A stretch of 64,000 nucleotides of DNA from Homarus americanus (lineage: Eukaryota; Arthropoda; Malacostraca; Decapoda; Nephropidae), in the NCBI RefSeq assembly GCF_018991925.1, contig NW_024736071.1:13953942-14017941 (forward strand), given 5' to 3'. The notes below the pieces were generated by a model. That model worked only from the letters and a program-made list of their open reading frames with translations. It had not been told where the DNA came from and made no database searches. This document shows positions 32,895-47,059 of this stretch, in pieces (positions within the stretch are counted from its first letter, which is position 1; each line of letters begins with the position of its first letter). Position numbers and translations under genes: made by a program.

Positions 32895-35100
32895 TGTCAT
32901 CAGTGACTGCAGAAGAGGTCACCATATAGTGTTGTTATTCAGATTTAACTGTTACCTAGTTCAAGATAAGGCCAGGCCAAGGTGCAAATATTACAAGGGA
33001 AATTACAACAGAATGAGGGGTATCCACTGGCCTGACTCACTAAGGCACAAGAACGCAGACACTACGCTGAATATCATAACTAGTAAAGTGACCCATTTGA
33101 TAGATAAATATATACCCAAGACCAAACCCAGTGCCTCTAGGAATACAAGGGGATCCCTACACATGAAGAAAACCCAGAAATTCAAGACATGGGTTGGGTC
33201 AAATGATGAGTAGGACAGGAGGATGTATGCAAGAGCCAAATACCAAGCAAAGATAGAATGTAGAAGGGCTAAAAAGGAGTCCCACAGGCTGGTTGCAAGC
33301 GAGGTCATGTCAAACCCAAAGGCATTTTACCGCTATGCAAAGTCGAAATTAAAAATGCGAGTAGGAGTTTCAGACCTGAGGCTTGAAGATGGTAGTTACA
33401 CAGATTCTGACCAGGATAAAGCCAAGGCATTGAACAGCTTCTTTTCCTCGGTGTTCACAAGAGAGGATGCGATTAACCTTCCTGCGTTTGAGGACAGATG
33501 GTTCAACAGCACTGACCTACATTGTGTACACAGAATAGGGTATTAGAAATAAACTGTCAAAGCTAAAGGTCTATAAGAGTCCCAGCCTTGACAAGGTGCA
33601 TCCTAAAGTGCTAAGAGAGTTGAGCAACGAGCTTGCCGAGCTCCTGAAGATCCTGTTTTGTAAATGCCTGGATGAAGAAAGGGTCCTCAGTGAATGGAAA
33701 GTAGCATGCGAGTCCTATCTTCAAGAAGGGCGATAGTCACTCCACGAACAACTATAGACCTGTGAGCCTGACCAGCATAATATGTAAAGTACTTGAGAGT
33801 ATTATCAGAGATGCAGCGATGGAACATCTACTACGAAACAACCTTGTAAAGGATTGCCAGCTCGGTTTTATGCCAAGGCGCTCCTGCTTAACACAATTGC
33901 TCAAGGTATTGGATATTTGGACCCATATTCTGGAACAGGGTGGTAATATCAACAATGTATACCTAGATTTTGCCAAGGCTTTCGACAGTGTACCCCACGA
34001 AAGGCTGAAAATCAAACTGGAAGGGTATGGAATTCGGGGAAATGTCCTAGCGTGGATAGAAGACTTTCTACATGACCGCAATGAGTGTGTGATGATTAGT
34101 GGCACGAAATCATCATCCATACCTGTCACAAGCGGGGTACCACAGGGCAGTGTTTCCCACTGTTGTTTTTTTGTGTCATAAATGACATGCCTGACGTTGT
34201 ACACGCCTCCATACAAATGTTAGCCGATGACTCCAAGTTATTTTGGGAAATCAAGAACCAAGCGGACTGTGAAGAGCTGCAGAAGGACCTCTGTGGGCTC
34301 CGAGAATGGTTGAAGAAATGGCTGCTGAGATTCAATGTCACGAAGTGTAAGAGGATGCACCTGGGGCATACCAACGGTAAGCAGGTGCATCATATGTCCC
34401 AACGGGATGAAGAAACTGCACTATTTGAGACTGAATGTGAAAAGGACCTAGGTGTGTATGTTGACAATGAACTGGAGTTGTCGGGCCATTGCGAGAAGAA
34501 GGTAAATCAGGCAAATAAATTATTGGGTTTTATAATAAGGTCGTTCAGATATCTAGACTGTCCTTCCCTCGTAACGATCTTCAAGAGTGAAGTGCTTTCT
34601 CATCTGGAGTACTGTCACCCAGTTTGGTGCCCGAGATATGCTAGGGACTGTCAGTTGGTTGAAAATGTTCAAAGGAGGGCCACCAGACTGGTGCCTGCAC
34701 TTCGGCACCTCAGCTACCCTGAGAGATTGGAGCTTATACTACAGACGGGCAAGGGGTGACCTAATTGAGGTGAATAAGCATCTCAAGGGGCACTACTTGG
34801 TCGAGTGTCCTTACTTGGAGCTGGCGGATGCTCGCCCCAGAAGGGGTCACTGCTCAAGATTGAAGAAGCCGCAAGTCCAGAAAACTACGAGGGCAAACTT
34901 TCGGAGTGAGAGTTATGAACCCTTGGAACAATCTGCCAGAAAGTGTTGTGACGGCACCGAGTGTGAGCTCTTTCAAGACAAGACTTGACCAACATTGGAG
35001 CAAGTTCAGGTACATTCAGGAGGCGGTGCATGCCAACAGAGACGTGACCGATCGCCCAAGCGGCTAACGAGCCGATCAGTGGTGAAGAGGATAAAAGTAA
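32895..35100 (+). mobile_element. CR1-like non-LTR retrotransposon, copy 2 (truncated, broken)
   Basis: Near-identical text to copy 1 from TCAGATTTAACTGTTACCTA onward (about 24414 in copy 1). RT motifs are NNVYLDFAKAFDSVPHERL (about 33948-34005), SGVPQGSV followed by a frameshift, and MLADDSKLF (motif C; Phe replaced by Leu before ADD). Further frameshifts occur near 33530, 33715 and 34730. The 3' end has one GTGACCGATCGCCCAAGCGG motif where copy 1 has two. More damaged than copy 1. Confidence 0.85.
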
Positions 35101-35661
35101 AAAAAAGTAAAAGTATTTACCTTGCATATTATTACCCTAGTTGAAATAAAAATGGTCTGTGTAAAGATGAAATTCCAAATCCAGGCCTGTGGCTTCAAAG
35201 CCAATGCTGGTGCCATGCCTTAGGCTTCGAAGCTGAAGCGGTTCAGCCTTATACCTGTTAGTTACAACAATTTGTACCAGTACAGTGACCAATTCTCTGC
35301 TCTCCAACTTCGCTGCAGTTTCTTGATTAAACATTAGCTTAAATTTTTGGTGTTAGATTCATACGTCAGCCAAATGCATCACAAGCATCGATCTCTGTAT
35401 TGTAAAGTAAATGAAGCAAGGTCCAGTTCCAGTATGAGAAGTCCATGACATCTTTTCAATTCATTATCAGTTATCTCTTTATTTAGCTTTTTCAAAGTTT
35501 TGTTACAAATAGGGGGTTGTGTTATAAGTCGGAGGTTGATTGTTTAATATCTATAATGTGTATCTGCCAATTCCTGTCATTACCATTGCCACCACTAATA
35601 CAGATGCATTTGTGGGGGAGTGGAATAGTAACCTATAATAGTGTTTTTATTTTATTTTCAG
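35101..35661 (+). other. Intron sequence, nothing recognised
   Basis: Intron immediately upstream of Piwi exon f. No recognisable repeat ends or conserved ORF. Confidence 0.4.
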
Positions 35662-35816
35662 CGGAGCTTTCAACAATTATATGAGACACCTCCAAAGTTT
35701 GCCTTCATAATAGTGACCAAGAGGATCAACACTCGTTTCTTTGTTGAGAATAGAAGAGGTATTATTAACACACCTCCAGGGACTGTAGTTGATGATGTCA
35801 TCACTTTTCCAGAAAG
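35662..35816 (+). CDS. piwi-like: Piwi exon f (KRINTRFF block)
   Basis: Acceptor TATTTTCAG ends at 35661. The exon encodes FAFIIVTKRINTRFFVEN, then GIINTPPGTVVDDVITFPE, and ends with two bases (AG) of a split codon. The K-R-x-x-T-R-F-F and P-G-T-V-V-D motifs are Piwi-family signatures. The donor at 35817 is GTTTGT, a weak site. The next family block (Y-D-F-x-L/I-V/I-S-Q onward) should follow but no matching exon was found downstream. Confidence 0.92.
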
Positions 35817-36645
35817 GTTTGTAGTATATCTTGTTTTCTATAGTAAATTATTGCATTATTATAAATGAGTTTCTAGTTTGAAGATTATACATCCTCTGTG
35901 TCTTATGGTTTGTTTCTATAAATATAATGTACAGTAATAGTAATTGGTGCATCCAAGATTTCAATGCCCCAGATGGGTCCTTACACCACCTTACTTAATT
36001 GCAAAGAATGATGTTGGTACACTATTGGCATTGAATGTTATTTTGGCGAGGAAAATGCAAATACAGAGGACAAAAATAACAATATTGACATGGCTGAGCC
36101 AATTGAGAGCCTGAGCCTGACCGTTTAAGTGAGTGAAGCCTATCAGCTGCGCGGCTGCCATCTTTTGGTTGGCAAGAGCTCGCTTCCAGCTGCCACTCCT
36201 CACAGTACTGTAAGTGTACATTGTGATTATGTTTATCAATAAATGTATCATTTAATGTGAAAAAATTGAGACAATACATTAAACATTTATTAATCACAGA
36301 AATATACGCAAATAGTACAATATATACACAAATAGTACAATAAACTTCAGTGTAAAACATAATGTACAGTAGATCTGCAGTACAGGAGCTTACTGGCTAC
36401 TGAAATGAATCAGTTTTGTGTATAATTGATGACCTTTTACCTCAATCTGAACTTTTAACTTGGCAGTGAATTGTTTTCCAGCGTATGCATCTCACTTGAA
36501 GATGCATAAAAATATGATCATATAAAACTTTATGATCATCACTAACATATATCGTATATACAGGTAGCTGGGGACTTGAAACCAATCTTTTGCTGTTCAT
36601 AAACAATGTAAGCTTCTGCTGTATGCAATACAATTGAATGCTATA

Positions 36646-37252
36646 CAGTCAACCCTCGCTTTACGCGGTCCCACGTTTACGCGGTACCCTGCCGAAACCG
36701 GAATGCTCACTTTCCGCGGTGTGTGTACCCTTTTACGCGGAGAGCGGCGCAAGCAGGGTGCGCACAAGGTCGCCCAGTCATCAAAACATTACCGAGTTCT
36801 TCATCCGCCACCCACCACAGCCGGCCCAAGTCAGTGATAGTGATAATGATAGTGAGGATATGGACTTATATGGACTTTGAGGGGTTTGACAAAGAGGCCC
36901 TGCAAGCCTCTGTGGTGGATAGTGATACAAGTGATACAGGTGAGGGCCAATAATCTGCCCTCTGCCTCGGAACCAACCCCCCATCCCCGTGTGCCCAGCC
37001 ATCTTTTCTACTAATGTAAGTGTTAAAAAACCTAATATTATTGATATTTCTCTGAATTATTAATTGTGTGTGCATACCATCATAAAATTAAGAAGTTATT
37101 TTTACTACAACATAGGCATTGTGTCTGAAAAGGTGGAGTTTGGGGGTCGGCCCGGTCTCTATTTCAATTAATCCCAAATGTTATGTTACGCGTTTCTCAC
37201 TTTACGCGGGCCGCCGTGGGTTGAATTAACCGCGTAAAGTGAGGGTTCACTG
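36646..37252 (+). mobile_element. Tigger-B deletion derivative with transposase C-terminus
   Basis: Starts CAGTCAACCCTCGCTTTACG and ends GTAAAGTGAGGGTTCACTG, flanked by TA. At about 36780-36950 a + strand frame keeps the acidic transposase C-terminus (ITEFFIRHPPQPAQVSDSD, then GFDKEALQASV and EGQ-stop). It matches the end of the minus-strand transposase at 63059 (ITDFFARNPPQPAQASDSD), so it is an internal-deletion derivative of that family. Confidence 0.88.
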
Positions 37253-39281
37253 TATAGCTGAAGTTGTTATAATGAGTTTTTATTTTTTTAACATATACTG
37301 CTTAACTGTATTTGCTCCAACACATCAATGCACAATAACGTGAAAATAAAATTTTGCATCTATTTAACTTAGGGCGACATAAAGAAGTAAACACATCTTG
37401 TACTAATCCCTCCAGGTCAAACTGTACAATTTTTAATTAGTGCAATAACATAAAAAACTAAAATCTCTGAAATATTATTAGGTACCTGTATATATTTTAC
37501 TTTCAATATTGGCATCTTTATCAGAAAGCATCACTCCTTTAGCAATTTATCAATTAATATAACCAATTTTGGCATATACCTTACATTTCACTGATATACA
37601 CAATGTGTACAATGAAAGACAAAAGTTGCATCATGAAATTTGGTGAAAACATATGCCAAAGGACTAAACTTTTGGTGCGCTCCGCCTTGTGGTAGGGGGC
37701 TCTCTCAATGTTTCACGAGTTATATTTAATCTTCGGACAAAACCATGACATGACTTTTGTCTTTGATTGTACAGGCTGTTTGTGCTAAATATAGCCAATT
37801 AGAAAACAAGGGTTATGGACTGTGTATACATTGTTAACTAAATACACATGTCATAACCTACTAATGGTCAGAAGCTTGCCTAAAATTTTAATTTTATAGT
37901 AAGCTTTACATTATTTTAAATCTTTCTTATTGGCAAATTGTAAGTGAAGGACCCAAGCTTTTGTTGAACCTTGCTGTACATCCATATGCAGTGCAGGATA
38001 CTGACATTTACACCAAATAAACACAAAAACAAAGGAAAGAAAGGAAACTTCCACCTGCACGTTGTGAGGTGGTGTGTGCTACTGGCATGTGGCGGGCATC
38101 TCTTGCCAACCACAAAATGGCCGCTGCGTGCTCACGTTGGCTTCACTTTTCCAAGCAGATGCCACCTCCACCCTATTATACCTCCATGGTGGCACCTGAT
38201 ATATTCAGTACATATATCTTGAGGAATTATTATATAATATTTAGGTGATTTAGTATCATCTGGATGGTGTTAGTAAATGTTTACATATAAAAACTTTACC
38301 ACAATTATCACTTTTTATTTATTAATTATTTTATTTTATATTATTTTTTACATTTATACTATAGATATATACATATTTTGCAGGAGAGTTGTTGTACAGT
38401 AACCTGATAAGTGGTTGAAGCAATACATGGGTTGGGTGAGGGTGAAGCAAGGGGACAGACAGTCAGGATAATGGTTTGATGGCAAATACTTAATTATTGC
38501 AGTGGTAATTTCTATCTATGTGACAATGTATTATGATATAATTTTGATGGCACGGTAAGTATACAAAAATATTAATATTTGGACTATAGATAATTTTTGA
38601 GATGTTTTAACCCAATAAGTGCGTTAGTGATTAGCCGATCAACTCCCCAGTGCGGGAAAAATAAAATCCCGGAACATCATTTTAACTCCTTACGGATTTA
38701 ACGATAGTGTGTAGAAGAATGTGAAAACCATATATGAGCCTATTACATACCTTAGTTGGCTGTGGTGATTTTGTGAGGTCAGTGGGGTTTGGGGCTGGCA
38801 GGAGGTCGCACCAAGCTGTGCCACGAGTGGGGGGGATGACATGTGAGGGAGGGAGACATGGCAACAACTGACGTGGAATCATGATAAACAATTAGGGAGA
38901 AGTTCTTATTTGCCATATTTCCTTATTTTCTGCTTGAACAAAAGTTATGGAAAAATAGCCATAGTCTATTCACTTACGGGGGACTAGTTCCAAGTGTGGA
39001 TTGAACAAGAAAATCGCTTATTCTCTCATGTTGTTTTTCCACTGTTTATACTATTTACAGTTTACCACAGAATACTCAAGTAGTTATTTAGGGTGTGGTA
39101 ATCCCTATAACATTAGCCCACATACAATCCCTCATCACTCTCAACACATTATTGTCACCATTTTCCTGTCTTTCCCCGCTTGTGGTGTTCTTACAGTCAT
39201 AGCACTCCAGCTGTTTTTTCCAACCATGTCCGTATGTCTGTATTGTGTCCTGGAAATGTTGAGCCATTTAATTTCAACCGT
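37253..39281 (+). other. Intron sequence, no exon recognised
   Basis: AT-rich sequence searched by eye for the missing Piwi exon (Y-D-F, S-Q, V-x-P-x-x-Y-N-V and Y-x-N-W-P blocks). None seen. No clear transposon ends. Confidence 0.45.
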
Positions 39282-39760
39282 TTAATCTATCGGGGGGCAC
39301 GTATAGTGCCTCCACCTCTTTCTTGAAGAGGTCAGGGCTCCATATTTTTTCAGCACCTGGTAGAAAACATTGTACTGGAATTCCTTCACCTTCACTTCCT
39401 TATTTCCAGTCCTAACTAGGAACAAATTGTAGGCATTAAGGATGGTGATGTCTAGAGTGTGAAAGAAGAGTTTGTGATACCATTTTACAGAGTTTACTAA
39501 TGCACACTGCAGCACTTCGTTGGCAGTCACTTTTGTTTAAGATGCATATACTCATTATAGTCTATCAGATTCAGGCTTCATTTTCTCATGAGTTTGACAT
39601 CCACCTTCCCACTGTCTTTCATTTTACCCTTGCACAAAGCACTGAGCTTCATGACTTGTCATGCCAGTTTCTGCAATGACTTTCCCAGACTTTTGCAATT
39701 CACAGTGGCCTTGATCAGGTCTCTCAACAAATTTTGGCATATTCATTTCTTCTGTACAAT
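39282..39760 (-). pseudogene. piggyBac-like transposase remnant
   Basis: The minus strand reads NSVKWYHKLFFHTLDITILN followed by AYNLFLVRTGNKEVKVKEF, matching the conserved W-x-K-K-L-F-F-H-L-L-D-x-A-I-x-N-A/S-Y block of piggyBac transposases. Upstream, in another frame, NLIDYNEYM resembles the D-Y-N-K/x-Y-M block that precedes it. Several stops and frame changes; no TTAA-flanked termini identified. Confidence 0.65.
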
Positions 39761-39799
39761 TCCACAAGTTCAGGTGGTATGTGCATACATGAAGCGGCA

Positions 39800-39975
39800 C
39801 AAAACAGTAGAGTTGTAAAAAGTACCGGACTTTGTTACTTAAAACTCTTGTTACATTGGCAAAATATTACTCAAGTAGAAGTAAAAGTATCCATAGTTCA
39901 ACGTACTCAAGTACTGAAATAAAAAAGTAACAACTAAAGTATTAATCGTCTCAAATGTTAAAGTAAATCCACGGT
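39800..39975 (+). repeat. Possible hAT-type terminal fragment
   Basis: Text such as AAAAAGTACCGGACTTTGTTAC and ATTACTCAAGTAGAAGTAAA with CGTACTCAAGTACTG resembles subterminal repeats of animal hAT elements. Only one side is seen and no transposase. Confidence 0.3.
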
Positions 39976-40214
39976 AAATTAGAAAAAAAAAATTAAAATA
40001 AAAGACATATCATTACACAACACATGTTTATTTGCAAATCAATCTGTATATGTTCATAATAACCATTTAATGAAAGCAAATACTTAAAATTTAAATTTCT
40101 GTGGAAGCATAGAGGGCTTTGAAAACCAAGAAAAATGAGGCAATAAAACAGACGGTTGATTTAAAAAAATTTGAGACAAAGTATGGTTAACGCCGACTCC
40201 AAAAAAGAACGATG

Positions 40215-40418
40215 ACCTAAAAAAAGACGTTTTTTTTTTTTTTTTTTTCTAAACACCAGTTTTTGTGATATAGCTCGAATGCGACGTCAACAAATGCTAC
40301 CTAGGTATGTTAATTCCTAGCCAATTCGCCAGGCCAACATACAGGCAATTAAAACATCTAATAATTACTTAATAAGTAATATTAGGAGGACACGTCGCTA
40401 CCTGGCATTTAATTGCAA
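40215..40418. mobile_element. Palindromic MITE copy, cut by the assembly gap
   Basis: Starts after a T run (40230-40248) with TTTTTGTGATATAGCTCGAA and continues TACCTAGGTATGTTAATTCC and TTAGGAGGACACGTCGCTAC, as in the copy at 58690. It stops at the first N, mid-element. Confidence 0.8.
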
Positions 40419-40518
40419 NNNNNNNNNNNNNNNNNNNNNNNNNNNNNNNNNNNNNNNNNNNNNNNNNNNNNNNNNNNNNNNNNNNNNNNNNNNNNNNNNN
40501 NNNNNNNNNNNNNNNNNN
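40419..40518. other. Scaffold gap (100 N)
   Basis: Exactly 100 N, the usual placeholder for a gap of unknown size. It interrupts a palindromic MITE. The missing Piwi exon (about 50 codons between 35816 and 45456) could lie in the unassembled sequence. Confidence 0.97.
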
Positions 40519-41430
<912 letters not shown>

Positions 41431-42717
41431 CAGTATTACCCCGCTTAACGCGGTTTCGCTTAGCGCATTTTACCATATACGCGGTGCCTCGCCAGAGCTG
41501 AACTTTCACTTAACGCGGGTTTTTTCCTCCACGTATACGCGGTGAGTGTCCGGCTGGAGAGCTATTTTTAGATTCGCCCCCACCCTGCCTGACTGCCTGT
41601 TTTAGCTCATAAAATTAATACAAATTACCCGGCCAGAATATAATTTACATTGCTGGAATTCTTATAATATGATGATCATTTTGAATATAAACATCATAGA
41701 TTTTGCATTAGACATACAAATTTTAGATATAATGTTTACTCTGAGTAAATATGTTATTTTTTGTGCAAAATATATGACATTTGTATTCAAAATATTCCTG
41801 GTCTTGCAAGGAATCCAGCAATGTCAATTATATTATCCTAACTTTAGTTTGAGGTATTATTTATTACTAAAAAGTTAAATATTCTGGTTTTCCCACACAT
41901 CTGGTTGGGACGGTTGGTGGGGGATGGGGGGAAGGGAGGGAGGGACCGACCGACCGACCGACCGACCATCTGTTACCCTGTGAAGAATTTTTTTTTTTAT
42001 TAACTTTAGATATTTGTTTTAGCTCATAAAATTCATACAAATTACCCGGTCAGAATATAATTTACATTGCTGGAATTCTTATAATTTGATGATCATTTTG
42101 AATATAAACATCATAGATTTTGCATTAGACATACAAATTTTAGATGTAATGTTTACTCTGAGTAAATATGTTATCTTTTGTGCAAAATATATGACATTTA
42201 TATTCAAAATATTCCTGGTCTTACAAGGAATCCAGCAATGTCAATTATATTATCCTAACTTTAATCTGAGGTATTATTTAATACAAAATGTTAAAATTTA
42301 GTTTTTTCACCCAACCTTTCTCTTGAAGGGAGGATTGGTGGGGGGTGGGGGGGAGGGTTGGGACTGACCGCACGGTTGGAAGAGGGGGGGGAGGCAAGGT
42401 GGGGTACTTTGATTGACAGATAGTGTGTGAAGAATATTTTTTTTTTTATTAACTGAAGATATTTGTTTTAGCTCATAAAATTCATACAAATTACCCGGCC
42501 AGAATATAATTTACATTGCTGGAATTCTTACAATTTGGTGATCATTTTGAGTATAAACAACATATATTTTGCATTAGACATACAAATTTTAGATATAATG
42601 TTTACTCTGAGTAAATATTTTATCTTTTGTGCAAAATATATGACATTTATATTCAAAATATTCCTGGTCTTACAAGGAATCCAGCAACGTCAATTGTATT
42701 ATCCTAACTTTAGTTTG

Positions 42718-42720
<3 letters not shown>
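41431..42720 (+). mobile_element. Tigger derivative with three palindromic units, right end lost
   Basis: Starts CAGTATTACCCCGCTTAACG. Units lie at about 41642-41837, 42063-42256 and 42497-42692, very similar to the 9017 copy. The third unit runs into (TA)n exactly where other copies read GAGGTATTATTTATTA, so the TA of that site has expanded or taken an insertion. Confidence 0.85.
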
Positions 42721-42778
<58 letters not shown>

Positions 42779-42796
42779 CATACATTCATATACATA
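42721..42796. repeat. (TA)n array between two Tigger elements
   Basis: TA repeats then TACATACATTCATATACATA up to the start of the element at 42797. Confidence 0.9.
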
Positions 42797-43270
42797 CAGT
42801 TGTACCCCGCTTAACGCGGTCAATTGAACCCACAGGGTACCGCGTTAAGTGAACAACAGAACATATGGGATTAGTTCCAATAGAGACTGGCCTTACCCCC
42901 AAACTCCACTTTTTGACGACACACAACTATGTTGTAGTAAAAATTTTATCTTAACTTTATGATGGTATGAACAAACAAGTAATATAGAAGAGGTTAGGTT
43001 AGGAAAAATAAAGGTTAGGTTAGGAAAACTAAAAGTTAGGTGTGACACTTACGTTAGTACAAGAGATGGGTCGGCATACGGGGATGGAGGCGGAGGGGAG
43101 GAGGGAGTGGCGAGGCAGGCGGGTGGGGCGAATCTAAAAATAGCGTCTCGAGCCAGACACTGCGCGTATATGGGTAGATGAACCGCTTTAAGTGAAAGTT
43201 CGGTTCTGGCGAGGCACCGCGTATATGAGAAATCGCGTTAAGTGAAACCTCGTAAAGCGGGGTACAACTG
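42797..43270 (-). mobile_element. Tigger-B MITE (474 bp)
   Basis: Starts CAGTTGTACCCCGCTTAACG and ends AAGCGGGGTACAACTG, flanked by TA. The interior matches the non-coding end of the Tigger at 62705: ATGATGGTATGAACAAACAA and AAAGGTTAGGTTAGGAAAAC recur at about 62883 and 62955. It also carries the GAGACGGCTC-side text TCTCGAGCCAGACACTGCGC. No palindromic unit. Confidence 0.85.
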
Positions 43271-43345
43271 TATATATAAAATTAATCAGTTACAGGTAAA
43301 TAAAAAAACTAGTCAGTTACAGGTAAATATAAAATTAATCAGTTA

Positions 43346-44607
43346 CAGGTAAACCTTGATAAACGATGGGGTTAGGTTCCTGAAAACCCATTGCTGAGTG
43401 GTGAAATATTGTAGATCAGGATCATTTTAACATGGGGTTCAATGGGATACATTCCCAGCCAGTCCCCAAACACACATGTACCACCGACAAAAAAAAATCT
43501 ACTATTAAGATCTATAGAAAATAGACAACATTCACCACATCATGAAGAACAAACCTGGTAATCATCACATGTCCCCTTCGAGGCTAAAGGAACTTTTGTA
43601 GATGGAGTGGAGATGTCACTCTGACTCCCATACAGCTTCTGAGGAGGCCGACAGAGATCACATGTTCATGAAAACAAAGGTGAAGCATTTCACAGTCCCC
43701 CCCCCCCCTTCATTATAGCACAGTTCAGTCTGTATGTTAGTACTGTCCTCACGCTATAAGAAAAAAATGCCGCTGATAGGTACAGTAAACCCTTGTTATT
43801 CGCGAGGGATAGGTTCCAAGGAATGGCGTGAATAGGCAAAACTGCGAATAGCTACTTACACTGTATACTACCTTAGTGCACTACTGTATACCTATACAAA
43901 ACAACTGACCAGCCGTGGAAGCACTCATCCCCTCTGTTAACTTGTCTAATATTACAACTGTCTTTGTCAGGGTCTTCACTGACTTCTGCATTTTACATTT
44001 CACTCCACTAGCACTGACACTAGGCAGTCTTTTAGGGGCCATTTCACACAAACACTAAAGTTTTGAGAGTACAACATGAGATGCTGAGTGGGGGTATAGT
44101 TGTGCTGCAGGAAAAGGCTTGCAAGCTAAGCCACCATCTGCTCACCACGAATCGTCGAAACCCACGAATGGCAAGGGTCTACTGTACATACAGTCAACAA
44201 AGCTGAATAAAAATCGAGGAGCAATGTGATGACTGGCAGATGCAATCAACAAAGAACCAAGCACAGGATTGTAGTGCATGGGTTGGCCAGGTAGCGGCGC
44301 ACGGTAGATATTACCACGGCTGACAAATACAGTGAGAGATGCATTACCTCTGGTGGTGTGTTGGGTTAAAAAAAAATCTTATAAGTGTCACTTACTTGAT
44401 GTGGTAAAATATAATTTGCATTGCTGGAATCCTTGCAAGACAGGCGATTAATTTGATTTTGGGCTAGAGATAAAAAAAAAATTCCCACCGATGGATATAC
44501 GATAGATATCAAATTTTTTTATCGTATATAACAAGACGGTCTTAATTCATGACGATTGTTAAAGCGGAATAACGATGAACAGAACATCGTTTATCGAGGT
44601 TTACCTG
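43346..44607. mobile_element. Small TIR element interrupted by another
   Basis: Starts CAGGTAAACCTTGATAAACG and ends CGTTTATCGAGGTTTACCTG, flanked by TA. It contains a nested element at 43783-44184 and an old palindromic fragment at about 44400-44470 (TTGCATTGCTGGAATCCTTG). No coding capacity seen. Confidence 0.85.
43783..44184. mobile_element. MITE, 402 bp, nested
   Basis: Starts CAGTAAACCCTTGTTATTCG and ends CGAATGGCAAGGGTCTACTG, flanked by TA. Tigger-style termini, no ORF. Inserted in the element at 43346, so it is the younger of the two. Confidence 0.85.
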
Positions 44608-45455
44608 TATCTGAAACTGTTATGTAATTATCATTGCCTCCGTTGCAACTCGATTTGTTGGGTGGGACTGATTGGTTCATGAAAAAGTACTACCTACTCC
44701 CTCAAGGAGATGCCAAATGTTTCCATTGGTAAGAAGTTGATTCACTTCTTATGTGGCCAGCTGTACCTGAGAACTGTTGATCTGACATTAATTGGATATG
44801 AAGCATTTATTGACTCTTGAATACGAGAGGAAGGAATAAATTAAAAGTAACAAATTATGTGCTTGAGAGTAATATATGGGTAAAGAGAATATTGGTGATA
44901 AGAAACAAAAAATTAGGAGGAATTTTGAAAGGGAAAGAAGTGTCAGGCAGAGTGTTTCAAGGTCTGCTGACAACTGAGGTGGTTTAGTCATTAAAAGAAA
45001 ATTTAAGTGCGGAAGGAGTAAAACAGATCTATGAGAGGAGGGGGCATGGAAGACCAGAAGGAAATGAAGGAAGCAAGTTGTGAACAGTACTTACCATTAG
45101 TGAGATGGGAGGAGGAATATCCAGGCAGGAGTAATGTGTATGAATGAGTGGAATGCATGTGGCAAGTGATTTTGCCAGAAAAACATGCTGTGGTATTTAG
45201 GTAATGGCTTGTTTGATGCATCAGGGATAAACCAAGGGAATTTTAGTAGCCTTCACATTGAAAGGGAATACTGTAACATAATAGAACTGTTACGGAAATA
45301 AGAATGGATGGACGAAGGAAGGTGAATAATGGTCGTATTTTTAAGTGTACACATGTTTAATTTGGGCTTGAAAGAGGGGAGATTGTGTGTGTGTGTCCTT
45401 TTATTATTTCTAAATGATAACTCAAATTAAATTTTAAAGGAATTTCTCTTTTCAG
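44608..45455 (+). other. Intron sequence before Piwi exon h
   Basis: No recognised repeats or exons. Confidence 0.45.
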
Positions 45456-45562
45456 GGAACTATAAGTGTGCCTGCCCCGTGTATGTTCGCTCATAAATTG
45501 GCATTCATGACAGGCCAATCTGTACATAGTCCATCTCACCCTCAGTTAGCTGATCGGCTCTG
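45456..45562 (+). CDS. piwi-like: Piwi exon h (catalytic His)
   Basis: Acceptor TCTTTTCAG ends at 45455 and consensus donor GTAAGT starts at 45563. It starts in phase 0 with GTISVPAPCMFAHKLAFMTG and ends LADRL plus TG. The catalytic histidine of the DDH triad is at 45492-45494 (FAHK). Family members have 'N-W-P' just before this block, so an exon carrying it is missing upstream. The last two bases pair with the first base of the terminal exon to give Trp. Confidence 0.93.
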
Positions 45563-45945
45563 GTAAGTTTTTCTTTTTTCCACTTGATTGTCTTGGGAAT
45601 TTTTTTGAAATAACTTCTTCACAAATATACCTCTGTTGGTCTTATCAAAACCCTTTAGAACATCTCACATATGGCACATTTTTACACTTTTTCCACTGTT
45701 TCTGTGCTGGTTCATATTTATTTACTAAAGTGGTTAATGTTTTAAAGCAAATTCTATTGAAATATGAATGGCAAATGAACAAAAATGAATAGAGGGACTT
45801 AAATGAGGTAGGTTAGGGAAAGGTACTTTGAAAATGTATGTTTTATTTCCGTAGACTTTATGTACTAGTATTAACCGACCTTTTCGATTATCCGTTGGCA
45901 CCTTCCAACCATATGTGGTCGGTTAATCGAGGTTTTACTGTACAG

Positions 45946-47058
<1,113 letters not shown>

Positions 47059-47059
47059 T

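Noticed and set aside
42980..43040. Telomere-like TTAGG repeats (also near 62930-62990)
   Set aside because: Only a few GGTTAGGTTAGG units interrupted by other bases and shared between two Tigger-B copies, so they are part of that element and not a telomere or telomeric insertion.
45880..45945. Lone Tigger-like end as a complete element
   Set aside because: Only one TIR (ATCGAGGTTTTACTG) is present and no partner was found upstream within the intron.
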